A DNA stretch of 64,000 nucleotides from Rhodamnia argentea (taxonomy: Eukaryota; Streptophyta; Magnoliopsida; Myrtales; Myrtaceae). The position numbers and the translations under genes were made by a program. Positions within the stretch are counted from its first letter, which is position 1, and the number at the start of each line of letters is the position of its first letter. Below are positions 1 through 12,100 of this stretch, piece by piece. The notes under the pieces were generated by a model. That model saw nothing but the letters and a program-made list of their open reading frames with translations, ran no database searches and was not told where the DNA came from. The stretch is taken from NCBI RefSeq assembly GCF_020921035.1, contig NC_063150.1:1550001-1614000 (forward strand), in the 5' to 3' direction.

Positions 1-370
1 TGATTGAGACTTGCATAAGGTCATGCAAGCTTGCGCAAGACTCCAAATGAATGCAAGAAAACTAACAAATGGTACTTCTGATACAACTATTTCGGAAAGG
101 AATTAAGCCAGTTTAATATGATCAACGGCCTTGTCAAATGTTATTCAACTCCAATTTCCTAAGCAAAAAGCGAAAATAAGAAAATGTATAGTACTTAAGT
201 TCTGCTGCCCATAGCCATACCTCCATCCTGGTTCCCTTTAGTAATGTCATTAAGTGATGAAATCTAAAGAATCACTGTCTATGCCAATAACTGAGATGAA
301 AAGGTGAGATCCCTTTGCTTCTCAGTTAGATTTTGCTGAACATAATATTTTTGGCGAATTTCAAGTACTG

Positions 371-766
371 TTTTTATGCTCTTTCATTCGAGTTATCCCC
401 ATGCAATAATTCAAGGACACCACATTCCTAACCACCTACATGTTCCTTAATAATATTATTAAAACTTTTTTGCAGATTCTAAACCAAACCACCAGCAGTA
501 CTCCTGTTCAAAGCTTTTTTTGAATCATCTGAAATTGATTAGTCATTCAGGATTTTGCAGAAGATAAATTTTTATGCTCTTTCATTCGAGTTATCCCCAT
601 GCAATAATTCTAGGACACCACATTCCTAACCACCTACATGTTCCTTAATAATATTATTAAAACTTTTTTGCAGATTCTAAACCAAACCACCAGCAGTACT
701 CCTGTTCAAAGCTTTTTTTGAATCATCTGAAATTGATTAGTCATTCAGGATTTTGCAGAAGATAAA
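371..766. repeat. 198-bp direct tandem duplication inside a kinesin intron
   Basis: Bases 371-568 are repeated head to tail at 569-766, with one mismatch that I can see (aattcaagg versus aattctagg). The duplication lies wholly in the intron after exon 9. The near identity implies a recent event or an assembly artefact. Confidence 0.93.
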
Positions 767-811
767 TTTGCAGTAGGGGAATAATCACAATCAAAGAGAA
801 AAGACCCATAC

Positions 812-2895
812 CCAAGCTGTGAGAGTGAGCGATTTATATTCCCAGCTTCCTTTAGCCGTTCTCCTGCAGCTCCTGTCAACTTCTGCCTTTCCGATCCAGC
901 CAGATCGACCAGATTAATTCTACTTGTTTTGAAACTGCTAATTCCATCAGCCATGCTCTGTAATCAAGACGAGACTAACTTTTAGAGAAAAGTCATAGCA
1001 CCCCATAATTTTACAGCACTTGTCAACTTTGGCGATTGCTTCGTTTTAAAGATGCTTATCCCATAACCCATGCTTTGTAATCAAGTGGAGACTAACATCC
1101 AATGTAAAGTCATGCACTCCACAATTTTTTAGTACAACTAAATTATTTCTGTTTACCTTGCATCGGGATTCAATTATGAAAGTAAAGACACTGTGTGAGC
1201 GAGAACTCTCTGCATTTATGCTGGTAGCACCAGTTCTCCTGTTTGACAGTCCCTGCACCATTAATGGTTGTTTAGGAGATTATGCTGGACCTATATTAAA
1301 GTTCTTAGATGCAAGGCCAATAACAAATCTGCATTAGTTCAAAAAGATTCTAAATCCATACCCGTAGCAAGAGTTGGTTCACATCCTTCATAGTGCACAC
1401 GCTTTCCTCAGAGAGGTTCTCGACGTATACACCAGATTTGACATCTTCTCTAATCTGATTAGGAAAAGAGTCATGAGACTTTACATGGATTTCCTAAATT
1501 ACAGTGTTACAGAGGTTATAATAAACTTCAGTAATCTAACCTGAAGATTTCGCTGATTTGGATCCAGTAAATCAGTAATCTGTTCATTATAGATCTACAA
1601 ATACAGAGTGTTGAGTGATGAAAGATTATAAATTGGTGCTGCATGGTATAAGAGACTTAGGAAAAATCAATCCAACAAGAAGAAAAAACCTCGAGAAATG
1701 AACAGCGACATTGATATTTAAGCTGTTTGTCAGCATGCTTAATTTGTTCCTGCACACAAAAAGGAAGACTTTGTACTATAATGGTGCTCAGCTTAAGGGA
1801 AGTGCCTCAAAAGATGTACCACACAGGAGCAGTTTTCACCTCATTTATACGGGCAAAGAGGCACTCAAGAATACGAGGAGTTAAGCCTTGTTGGTTCGAC
1901 AACTTATCTTCCAGTAATGCCTGTGCTGGACCCCACATTGTGTAAGTTTTCCCACTTCCAGTCTACCAAAACAGATACGCAACGGTTAATATCATAACAG
2001 GATCTATATGTGATTACAAACAGATCAGGAGTGTAGATTAAGTACCTGGCCATAAGCAAATATGGAACTGTTAAATCCGGCCAAGCAATTTTCAACAAGA
2101 GGGGCGCCTACAAGCTCAAAAATATCGAGCTGCAATAATAGAATGCAAACTAATGTTTTAGTCCATTTCTCAGGTAACGATGGATCTTAAGTTGCTTGAG
2201 ATCAGCTAAGAGTACCTGTGATGCCTCGGCATCAGCTACAGCATCAAATGTGAATGTTTGACCATTAATTGAAACAGAGTCAGTAGACACATTTTGCACT
2301 ATCATCTCTCCCTCTTCTTCATCATGGTTTAGTGGTCGCATCCTTACTACGACCTGACCATAATATTAAATCAGCAGAAGTATATCTTAGCGAAGTACTG
2401 CTACGTTAAAATGCAAAAATCAATCAATTAGAGGTTAAATATAGCAAATCTGTTGCTGTACACGCTACCAATGAATGCAGTAGTCCAGTTTAGGTAATAT
2501 CTAACCAAGTTTCCCTCCATTTCCAGCAATCAATCGCCATGTACCACAAAAAAATGAAGCAAGATCGCGGAGCTACAAAACCTAATCACCTTCACGCCAG
2601 TATCGGAAGCTCCAGCTAGGGCATTCTCCGCGACCGCCTCCACGCTGAGCTTCCTCTTCAGCGGATTAGACGAGGGCGGCCGCGGAGGCAGCGGAAACCG
2701 CGCCTTCGCGGCGGCCGCCGGCGAGGCCCTCTTGTCCGAGCCCATGGAGTTCGGATCCGGCGGCGGAGTGTTCTCCTTGCACCGGCTCGACTTCTTCGAC
2801 GACGACTTGCTCTTCGGCGGCGGTGAATCGTAGGCAGGCGGTGCTTGCGCTTCTCTGAACACGGCCGCGCCTTTGGGCAACATGAAGTGCTTCAT
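812..2895 (-). CDS. KIN12: Kinesin-12 (PAKRP1/PAKRP1L-like), N-terminal and motor part, partial
   Basis: Plus-end microtubule motor; the Arabidopsis relatives PAKRP1 and PAKRP1L act at the phragmoplast midzone in cytokinesis. Nine in-phase coding exons are read: 2590-2895, 2216-2353, 2046-2129, 1840-1962, 1690-1749, 1541-1594, 1362-1454, 1157-1252 and 812-957, all with GT-AG borders. The start MKHFMLPKG matches the family start, and the basic, proline-rich head precedes the motor. Motor motifs are P-loop [12 protein letters not shown] (1927-1962), switch I NAESSRSH (exon 8) and switch II DLAGSE (exon 9). Exon 9 ends in phase 2 after NRSLSQLG. The next exon, expected to encode the rest of the motor, is not in 1-811, so the gene continues past the left edge behind a long intron. 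Family assignment is by memory of the Arabidopsis sequence; KIN-12A versus 12B cannot be decided. Confidence 0.93.
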
Positions 2896-3110
2896 CGGCG
2901 AAGTGCAACACAGAGAGAGAGAGACAGAAGAGACAGAGAGAGAAGGGTCGCGGGCGTCTCTGAACGAGAGCTAGGGTTTGAGGAAGGAGACAAAGCAGCG
3001 AGAGAAGAGGTAGAGAGAGAGAGAGGAAAGAGAAGATGTAGCCGTTGGCGAGAGAGATTTTGAAATTGGGGGAGTTCCCAGCGGAGAAGATGATGAAGTG
3101 ACGTCGCACG
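2896..3110 (-). promoter_or_regulatory. GA/CT-rich leader and proximal promoter of the kinesin gene
   Basis: Upstream of the kinesin start on the minus strand is a pyrimidine-rich tract (CTCTCTGTCTCT-like, 2910-3045), typical of plant 5' leaders. No clear TATA box was found; the transcription start is not resolved. Confidence 0.45.
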
Positions 3111-4404
3111 TGCCAAGTCCCCTCACGCGTGCGGGCATCTTAAAACTGGTTCGATCTATTTCTTGGATCTGGAGCGCTGTGGATTTGTAAATTTTGTGGC
3201 CAGTGACCCCGAACCGATTTAAATAATCTTAACTTTAAACTACATTTATTTTTTAAATAGTATACATGAATATACATAATAAAAAATTCACATTATAAAT
3301 AAGAGTATTGATTATTTCAAATTGTTCGACTATCACTTAATGACCCTAAAACCCATCTCGAATCAACAATTTGAACTTCACTTATGGAATTAAACGATAG
3401 TATCATGTTAATAATGGAATGACTACATTGTTCAAGAGAAACAAATGAAAATTGCATCAGGCAGGCCAAAGCCATTTGGTGATTTGGTGATTTGGTGATT
3501 TAAGGTGTGTTTGTTTCATTGAAAACTTCATGATAAAAGAAAATATTTTTCACAATAATCATGTTCAAAGAAAATGGTTAATTTTCATTTGTTTAGTGGT
3601 TTTATAGAAAGTTATTTACTTACTAGAAGCGGGAGTTGTTCTCCTCCCAATTTAATATTATTATTTTCAGTCCATGAAAAACGATTTCCATAGATAGATT
3701 AATTTTCCGTCATCTAAATGTCAAAAAATCGGAAAATAATTTTCCACAAACAATTCTCCTTCAAACAAACGGATCCTTAATTACGTGGCGGTCCAATATG
3801 AAATTCTTTTTACAACCCAAGGGTACTGTCATAAAGGTCTCTTTGCCGGGAGGACTCTCGTGGGACACTCTTTGCGAGCTCCACGAGCCAATTAAATTAC
3901 GCCTTCGGAGTGTGATTGTGTTCTTGATCCATAGCAATTTTACATAAGGCGGGGTTGGAATTTCAAAAAGCGACCCGGAATTCTCGATCGAAATGGTCCC
4001 TAACATGTCCGGCTACCGGAAGGCTTACATAACACTCTGCAAGCCTCATGGACCGATTAAGTTTACGCCTTCAGCTTGTGCTAAGTGTCCTGGATCCACA
4101 GTAATTTCAAAGACAATTGGTCGGATTCGTGAAAAAAATGACCTGCAGCTCCTGATTTGGAAGTACCTGACGCCCCCGACCAATCGCCTAATCCGGGGAT
4201 TTAACCGAACATGAAATTTAGGGAGACAAAACCAATCTCGTATGCATAAATATAGAATGGAAACATTGACACGAGGAGGGAACAAAACATGAATGAAAAC
4301 TCTCGATCACCAAACAAGTTCGGGGAGTTTGATAGAAATCGAGCAGCTGAATAAGAAATGACATGGGAATAATGATAGGGCCAAATATAATGCTGAAAAG
4401 GCAA
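3111..4404. other. Intergenic DNA with a minisatellite and a small MITE
   Basis: There is no convincing gene here. A 9-bp minisatellite (units like atttggtga) lies at about 3475-3502 and runs directly into the MITE at 3501-3779. The short reading frames do not resemble known proteins. Confidence 0.6.
3501..3779. mobile_element. Small non-autonomous TIR element (MITE)
   Basis: The ends are inverted: the left end begins TTAAGGTGTGTTTGTTTCA and the right end, reverse complemented, reads TTAAGGATCCGTTTGTTTGA. The body is AT-rich with several 'gaaaa' blocks and no coding capacity. No target duplication could be fixed. The ends resemble the family at 36847-37578. Confidence 0.6.
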
Positions 4405-4765
4405 TGTTAGAATTCGACACACAATCACAACGAAATAAAGCGTAAAGCGAGAAAGAGAAATCGACACGAGATTTATCCCGGTTCGCCCTTGAACTAAGGC
4501 TACGTTAAAGTACTATTGCACCTTGCTAAGTTACGTCAATAGATGATTCCACTATAATTAGCACATTACACTTCTTATTACATCACTCAATCATAAGCAA
4601 AAAATAATATATATATGCATATAACTCTTTATGAGCACAAGCCCAAACCCAAACTATCAATGAAAAAATATTAACTCAAATTATAAAAGCCCTCTTGTGT
4701 CTAGAGGGCGCTCCCTCTCGTGAAACCTTTGTTCGCTCATTTAGAAGCAAGATTCCTTGCTTTTC
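4405..4765. repeat. Dispersed LTR-like repeat, copy 1
   Basis: Starts TGTTAGAATTCGACACAC and is recognisably related, base by base with gaps, to 43172-43500: shared blocks include the 'cacaatcacaacgaaataaag' segment, the 'gattctactataatta' type segment and a 'cccaaaccc..aactat' segment. A TG start and a priming-like 'ggttcgcccttgaac' tract suggest a solo LTR or TRIM-like fossil. No internal coding region is attached, and the copies are clearly diverged, so it is not recent. Confidence 0.5.
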
Positions 4766-6057
4766 CATAGATAGGGAGTATGAATCACACCCCAATAGGC
4801 AATTGCATCCACATTAAAATATTACTACGAGTGTGTGCCGGCCTTGCTCACCTAGACCTAGCAAGGGCCCCCACGCCCTCACCTAGCCAAATTTGGGTGA
4901 GGGTGTCGCGACCCACACCCAAGTGTAGGGGAATAAAAAAGGACATCTCCAAATTGTTGGGTGTCTCAACCCTAAGTGCAAGGGAAGAAAAAAGGTAAAT
5001 AAAAAAGAAAAAAAGTTACATCATTAAAATAATTTTAAAATAATGTCCAAAGGACTTGCCTTTTCATTGAGCTACGCCCCGTAAACTCTTTTAGGAGTTC
5101 CAAACGTTAGCACCGGTCTTGTTACGTAGGACGGCCGACGTCCACGTCAATGATTTTCGACCAAAATTAGTCAAATGGATTGAATTGACACAAATGCAAA
5201 AAGTTTAGGATAGAATTAGTATTATATAGATAAGATTGAATTGGCACAATTACAATAAACTTAGAACTTTTTTCATGATTCTTCGTAAATCCATCTCCAT
5301 GATAGTTGGACAAATTCTCATTGAACCTTGAGCTCCCAAGCTGAATCCATTCAAGTTCCACAAGTTCATAAACAAAAAATGAGTGAATTTTATGAATTTA
5401 AGGTGGTTTTTTTCGCCGAAATGAAAAATTAAAAAATCATTAGACTTATACGGCTTTGATGATGCAAAAGAAAAAAAATGAACTTATTGTACAATAATAA
5501 GTATCATAGTGTAAATCTAAAAAAAAAAAAAAACCAAATATTAGGTTCAATCTCAGTTTTGTCCCGAACTTTTTCTTGTCTTAAAAAAAAAACGTCTAAA
5601 AATAGTCACTGGTTTCTTCAAAACTATCAACATCAGAATATGTTTGTTTTATACAAAGGTGAGAGTATTGATGAAGACGCAAGTTCAAATAATGAACCTC
5701 TTACTTGCCTCGATGTTCATAGTTTTGAAGAAATTAGTGGCTTTTTTTTTTTTTTTTTTTTTTTTTTGTGGACGCATGGGCTGATTTGAGTTTAGACAAA
5801 AAGAAAATTATGTCAGAATTGAAATTGGATCTGAAGTTAGAAGATTTTTAGGGAATAAGACCAATTTTTCTAGGCCTTGGTTGACAAAACGATGGTGCAA
5901 AGGCTTGATGTGGTGCCATTGCATCCACAGGAAATGGGTTTGTACATTTTGAGAGGATGATATCTTTTTGGGATTTTGATCCGACTACATCCGTATGCCC
6001 AAGAGGGCTCACGGTATTGGATAGAGCAAATTAATATAAACGTGCCATCTACATATA
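4766..6057. other. Intergenic AT-rich DNA with one MULE-type arm
   Basis: At 5165-5270 there are degenerate ~35-bp repeats of the type 'aattgaattggcacaa..aaacttag', the same subterminal repeat family seen at 42.2, 46.8, 56.4 and 63.6 kb. A long T run lies at 5742-5767. No gene was recognised. Confidence 0.5.
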
Positions 6058-6066
6058 TAAAATTAT

Positions 6067-6588
6067 GGGTTAATACCACGGAAAACCCTAAATTGATACA
6101 CTCGTGACAAATTTATGTCAAACTATTTTTTTTTATCACAAAAAACTCCCAAACTAATATACTTGTGACAAATTTACCCTAAACTAGTATACTTGTGATA
6201 AAATTACACTCCATTAGTTTTCATTAAATTTAACCGTCAAATTGTTGAGTTACATAGCACATGGCAGGTCATGGATGTGCAAATTTATGATTTTTACCCT
6301 CTATTTATCACAAGTGTATCAATTTGGGATTTTTCATAGTATTAATCTAATTTAACAAAGGGTAAATTTGTCACAAGTATACCATTTTGCAATTTTCGTG
6401 GTAAAAAAAGTTAATTTAGGGTAAATTCATCACATGTATACCAGTTTAGGATTTTTGATGGTCAAAAAAATAATTTGAGATAAATTCATCACAGATGTAC
6501 TAGTTTGGGTTTTTTTGTGGTCAAAAAAATACTTTAGGATAAATTTGTCACAAGTGTATCAGTTTGGAATTTTCTGTGTTATCAACCC
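6067..6588. mobile_element. Mutator-type MITE with perfect 9-bp target duplication
   Basis: Terminal inverted repeats: the left end is GGGTTAATACCACGGAAAA and the right end, reverse complemented, is GGGTTGATAACACAGAAAA. Inside each end are degenerate ~40-60-bp tandem units containing 'acttgtgacaaattta' or its complement, pointing inward on both sides, around a short unique centre (about 6215-6300). The flanks carry an identical 9-mer TAAAATTAT at 6058-6066 and 6589-6597. A 9-bp duplication is characteristic of Mutator-like transposition. There is no coding capacity, so it is non-autonomous. Confidence 0.88.
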
Positions 6589-6716
6589 TAAAATTATTTG
6601 CTTATTTTTTATTATTATTTTCCCCTCCCGCTCGATGAGGGGCTCGCCTCTAATTAGCTAGTTGCAATTGCAATAATGTCACGAGTGCCTTGAGAACCGG
6701 CTCGATGTATCCTATG

Positions 6717-7320
6717 ACGATGAGTTTATATGCTCCTTACATAATTGAGGTCTCTCTTCATCTATCAACTCAAGCTTTTAGAACAATTAACAATGGTTCC
6801 CTGAAATTGGATATGATATCGGAAACATGTTTCACCCTAATTTATTTTGTCGGATGTCACATGTTATTTCTAATCCAATTTGCACGCGAGAAAGTGTTGA
6901 CGTATGACACGTATGGTTTCTTTCTTTTTTTCTTTTTTGGTTGGAGATATATATGTTTTTCAAACACCTATCAACTCGAGTTTTTGAGTCGGACTTTACA
7001 AGACTGATTTTGACGATGGGGTTTATATTCTCTTTACATAATTGCAGTCTCTCTCAACAAACTTTTGGATCAATTGAGAGGGGCAACATGGAATCTGAGA
7101 TAACACTATATATAGATTCAACCCCAATTTTATTTCGTGCACGTTTCGTCGGATATCACGCGTCATTCCTAATCGGATTTGCACGGGAGAAGAAGTGTTG
7201 AAACATGATATATATGGCTCCTGACCACCTCTCAGCTCGACCCTAATCTGAATTACACGCAAGAAGAGATGTTGAAACACGATATATGTGATCTCCCACC
7301 ATCCATCATCTCAAGTTTTT
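6717..7320. repeat. Diverged tandem repeat, ~296-bp period
   Basis: Blocks 'cgatgagtttatatgctcc' at 6717 and 'cgatggggtttatattctc' at 7013 open two related units. Each carries a 'gtcggatrtcac' block and a 'tttgcacgsgagaa..gtgttga' block (6850-6900 and 7149-7200). A third partial unit follows at 7250-7285. The short open frames here are shadows of the repeat. Confidence 0.7.
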
Positions 7321-7566
7321 TTTTAGTTAGATAGATATTGGACGAACTCGCCCCACTAGGGGAGAGAGAGAGTGTGTGTGTGTGTGTGAGTTGTCGATGA
7401 ATGCAAACAAAATCATGCAGAAACAAAGAATGAGGTGTCGTTTAGTATAAGACGCGGCACGCCGTTGGTGTTGCCTTCATCGGTCTCATCCTCCTCCCTT
7501 AATTTGCGTGTCCACCCCCCACAACCACAGCCATTCTCTCTCTCTCTCTCTCACTCTCTTTCTTTC

Positions 7567-7574
7567 TATAAATA
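7567..7574 (+). promoter_or_regulatory. TATA box of the cystatin gene
   Basis: TATAAATA lies 78 bases upstream of the cystatin ATG, just after a CT-rich tract at 7533-7566. Confidence 0.75.
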
Positions 7575-7651
7575 CAAGCAAACTCATCGTCGCTCTCATC
7601 AACAATCTCACCCTTCCATCATTATCCATCAACAACAGCAAACACCTTCGC

Positions 7652-8062
7652 ATGGCCTCCTCACTATTGTTCCTCATCACCCTCACCCTCACCTCCCTCT
7701 CCTTCCTCGCCGCCGGCTATGTTGGCCCCCGAGTCGGGGGCAGGACCTCCGTCCCCGACGTGAGGTCGAACGAGGAGGTGCAGAAACTGGGGCGGTACTC
7801 GGTGGAGGAGTACAACCGCATGCAGCGACGGGGAGGCGGCGGCGGCGGGAACGGGGAGATCGCGTTCGGGGAGGTGGTGGGGGCGGAGAGGCAGGTGGTG
7901 GCGGGGATCAAGTACTACCTAAAGATCGAGGGGGTGCAGCGCGGGGCGAGGAAGGTGTTCGAGTCGGTGGTGGTGGTGAAGCCGTGGGTGCGATCCAAGG
8001 AGCTCGTCACCTTCGGGCCATCCAGAGGCGGGGACGGTGGCCGCGGCAAGTCCGGGTTTTGA
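7652..8062 (+). CDS. Phytocystatin (cysteine proteinase inhibitor), secreted
   Basis: Inhibitor of papain-like cysteine proteases. The start chosen is the ATG at 7652, which directly begins a signal peptide (MASSLLFLITLTLTSLSFLA, about 1-22); the longer open frame upstream overlaps the TATA box and leader, so it is rejected. The mature part has an N-terminal GG trunk (residues 29-30), the plant-specific helix motif LGRYSVEEYN, the reactive-site loop QVVAG (GERQVVAGIKYY context) and the second hairpin PW motif (VVKPWVRSKE). These are all the elements of an active cystatin. Oddities are a poly-glycine run before the conserved 'EIAFGEVVGAERQ' part and a Gly/Arg-rich tail (SRGGDGGRGKSGF). Single exon, 136 aa, high GC. 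A poly(A) signal follows at 8240. Confidence 0.93.
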   Translation: MASSLLFLITLTLTSLSFLAAGYVGPRVGGRTSVPDVRSNEEVQKLGRYSVEEYNRMQRRGGGGGGNGEIAFGEVVGAERQVVAGIKYYLKIEGVQRGARKVFESVVVVKPWVRSKELVTFGPSRGGDGGRGKSGF

Positions 8063-8239
8063 GATCAGTCAGTAACCAATCCGGCTTCTTATTGAGTTAA
8101 ATAACGAGTTTATCTTCTTTGCTTTCTTCTTTTTTTCTCTTGGTGGGTGTTTTTGGTGTGTTTGTCTTGAGTTTTGTTAGATCTTCGTAGGTTTTTTTCT
8201 CTGCATGCACAGGTTAAGTTCGAGCTGTGTAACTGTCTG

Positions 8240-8245
8240 AATAAA
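8240..8245 (+). terminator. Poly(A) signal AATAAA of the cystatin gene
   Basis: AATAAA lies 178 bases after the cystatin stop codon, within a T/GT-rich 3' region. Confidence 0.6.
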
Positions 8246-9147
8246 AGGCAATAATGAGTGATGAAGAAGAAATTTTATGTTCGGAACGACGGATTTTTTC
8301 GGTTCCATGAATCGGTCTGGTCTGGTCTGCTCGACCTATAAACTTCACCACTCCCGACAATGGGGCTGTTTACTAAATTTGGTTTACTGAGTCAGTGACG
8401 CGTGGTTATGGCCGAGTCAGAGTCAACAGGAACTACTCGAGTTTGGTACACTCCAAATGGCAAATACTTGCTATGTCAGTTTGCGTCTTAGAGAGGTAGT
8501 TAGAGATTTAATTAGGCCTGCCGACGTGGGGTTGAGAACATCTTTCATTCGGTCCGACTTCTTTCTTCTTCTACTTTCGAATCTTGTTCTTCTTAATGTC
8601 GGAAGGAAGTTTCGAACCCTGTAAAATACTCAATGATATGCCCTTCGACAAACGCCATTTGGAAAGTTCGAACGATCTTCATGGTAAAAAGAAATATTCT
8701 TAATAATTTGGTAGATTACAGAAAGTGTTTCGTTTTTTTTTTTTTCAACAATCTGCAAGGAAAATGATCGGTGCTCATTACGGCCGAGGCATGCTTGCCC
8801 ACAGCATATTCAACTCTGAACAAGCGAATAGGAAAAGCTCGTCTTCCATGGCTAATGGAAGCTTTTTGAGACAAAAAAACGAACCGAGTGGACAAGACAC
8901 TGATCCTGGCATCAATCATCGAAGACTTTTAATAATTTCATACCTCCCATGGCTCTTATGAACGTTTCGGGTATTACATCATAGTTGAGATCCTTAAAAA
9001 CTGTTTTTGAGGTCAAATGTTGAAGGAGGTTTTCTCGTTCTTGTCAACATAAAGAGCGACAAGGCAAATCCCCCGGAACTCTTTTTTGTATCTTTTTTTT
9101 TTTTTTTATCTACATTCCCGTCTACTAGCTCTCTGTATCTGTTATTC
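8246..9147. other. Convergent intergenic spacer between cystatin and SEC
   Basis: No gene or clear mobile element. It holds the 3' ends of the converging cystatin (+) and SEC (-) transcripts and T-runs at 8728-8741 and 9092-9106. Confidence 0.5.
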
Positions 9148-12100
9148 CTACCTATTGCATGGGAACTCCGAATCGCTCTCGGTTACTTTGAAGGGCTGAG
9201 GATTCTCGCCGCAGCAGTAGAGATTCCACATCTTGAAGTATGCCCGCTCGAGGTTTCTCACCTGGATTTTGATGTTTGTTTAAATAGATCAATCAATTGA
9301 CCCGAAAAAGCTTACAACATGCAGGTGCAATGAAACCAGAAACAGAAATCAGGGGAATTGCCAAGAAATAGAGCTCACCCATCGGGTTGTGTCAAACAAA
9401 GGGCAAGTCAGACGAGCTGCCTTAAGCCTACTTTTAAGATCCTCGAGCTTCAGTCGGTTCAATGCGAGTGAAACCGCTTTCTCTTCATATTCCTTCAGAC
9501 TGTCGGATTGGATCATTTTAGTCCCAGAAAGCAATGTAAATACATCAGCAGCGAGGATGGAATAGGGGAATATGATACTTAATGATAGCGTACCAAGAAT
9601 TTACACAACCATCTCAACCAAACTACAGGTTGCAAATGCAGTGCACACATGAGGACTTGAAAGTTGTCAAAAAGTCAAACTACCTAATAGTCTACTCAAT
9701 GATGCACACAAGAGAACGAGTATGCCAACTAAACCAAATATAGTAGTAATGGCAGGACTACCATAGAAATACGACCTTTTCCTCTTCATGGAAATAACTC
9801 ATTCATACAAAACACGTGTGTGGGAGAGAGAGAGAGAGAGAGTGCGAGTGTGTACCTATTAACAATCATCTCTTCCCCAACTCCAGTAGCCAGACATAAT
9901 GAACCTGCAACTCTTGTTGCCATTTTCTCAAGGGGAAGCGTCACCATTGGAAGACCAGCCCATAGAACATCAGTGCCCGTTGTGTGAGCATTACATAGAG
10001 GTCTGCCCACATAGTAGCAAAATGCGCAATAAATTCCTTTTATCTTTGGCATAAATCAAGACAGCCAATGAATAAGTTAAAGAATCTGTCCGCCAATGGA
10101 AACTACATTTCAATTTTTTTCTTGGCGAGAATGGGAAGAAGCTAATGAAAGATATCTCACGTGTCAAGGAACAGATCTGCTAGAGCACTGCGCTTTATAT
10201 GCTCATTTTTCATGGCAACATCTGTGAAAATAATTTGATCAGGTTGCACACCCCTTTGAGTAGCATCTGCCAGAGAGAAGAATTTTTAAATTGATATTCA
10301 CCCAGTGACCAAGATCGAATATCGAAGAAAGCATCCATCAAACATAACATGATATTTTCAAACGGCACAATGTTGGAGAAAAACACACATGCACGGAGTC
10401 TGGTTTCGCCTGCTGCAGGGAATCGGAGGAGCCAAAGTGCACTGTTGGGTACACGTTTGAGAATATTGCACCTATTACGATGACAAAGACAGATCAAACA
10501 AGTTAAAACATCTCCTAAGGATGAACTGCCGAAAAAAAATAACCAAACGATGTGGCATTACCAAGTGTTGACAATATCAGGATCCATCTTGTAAAGCTGA
10601 TTGAAACAAGCAAATATGAATTTGTCCTCAGGTAATCCATAATCTGATCTTTTTGAATGGCAACTGGGGTCCAATACTTCTCGGTTTTTCTGATAATGAT
10701 TATTGCAATAAAAGGAAGGTGTTAAAATACACTCCATCAATAGTTCACCAAAAGAAGATGAAACAAAGTGAAAATGACTGACCTGCTTATAATCATTAAC
10801 GAAGTAACAATGAGGAAGATGGACAATCTTCTCAGAGTAGATGTGTGAGAAATGAAAAGGCGACACAAACTGCAATTGAAGAACTTGAAAGTCAATAAGT
10901 TGTATCTTCGGGTGACAGAGACAAGAAATACCAAAATATAAATGAAATTGTCAACCTCATCTGTGACCAAATAATGTATATAAGATGCCCCCGTTGTTCC
11001 AGGAAATCCCATGTATGATATTTGTATAGGAGCAGGTTGCATGGCAAATATTTCATTTCTTGCCCCCTGCGGGCAAAAGAAGTGGTTTATTATGACTTTG
11101 ACGGGAAGTAATATCAATCACAGAAAAGGGTGAAAACAAAAATCATGCAGATTGGAGAAAATAAGGATTTGTCAGGAGAAAAGCAGCCTGTCGTACTAGT
11201 ATTTCATTAAAGATCCAGGTCCAAATCATATAGCATGATAGATGTTAATGATGATACCTATAAATATGGCTCTCAATTACAGATGATATACTGCAAAATC
11301 ATACACACAAGCACCATACCTTTGTGTAGCCATTTAAATTGACAAGAATCTGAATTTTATGTTCGTTAATTAGCCTCGCAATCATGTCAGAAGTCATGGA
11401 GGAGACATCAATGAAGTGCTCTGCTTCTGACTGTGTGCGAAGTCTCCATTCAGTTCCATCATTGGGACTCAACGCATAACAGAAGACCTACAATATATCA
11501 ACTATTAGATCAACAAAGCGACGCAAAACCAAGCCTATACTTTCACATCGAACAAACCTCAATGTTTTCTCTGTCATGCATGCCAAACACTGAGCCCATG
11601 AGGTGAGACAAGGGATGATTGCCAAAATCACTGCTTACATAACTGAAAATCAAGGATGAGATCTGTCAGTGACAACCTCACGGAAAGAATGATCGCTTCA
11701 GGCAGTGTACACACATGCGAAATAGACTAAGGTTCTTTTTTAGTTTTGTTTTTGTGGTGGGGAAGGCTTACCCAACCCTTAGACGTCCACTCCCACCATC
11801 ACTCTTGACAGGATATTGTGCAGGATAGTTGAAAGGAGGAAGCGAGTAACGGGATGCAACAAGAGCACTGTACGCAGCATATTTGCGACTACAAAAAAAG
11901 AGAATTGTGAAAAAAACCGCTACAGCACCTTTTATTCACTTAACAGAAAAGGCAGCATAACTCACCTAATTTCAAGTGCAAGCATTGGATCAAGGGGATA
12001 GGCTATCGCGTGAAAAGGCTGTACACTCGGAATCACTGACATCTGAAAGTAGTATATGGGCACAATTATAAACCAGTTGAATGTATTCTTTACAAAAGCC

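Noticed and set aside
1-811. Search for the next kinesin motor exon (NLINILAE / HIPYRDSRLT)
   Set aside because: No matching translation on the minus strand; the region is intron with a tandem duplication.
2666-3109. Minus-strand 147-codon frame over the kinesin leader
   Set aside because: Overlaps the true kinesin exon 1 in another frame; generated by the CT-rich leader.
7435-8100. 221-codon plus-strand frame overlapping the cystatin
   Set aside because: Different frame from the cystatin, Arg/Gly-rich from GC bias; the cystatin frame has all family motifs.
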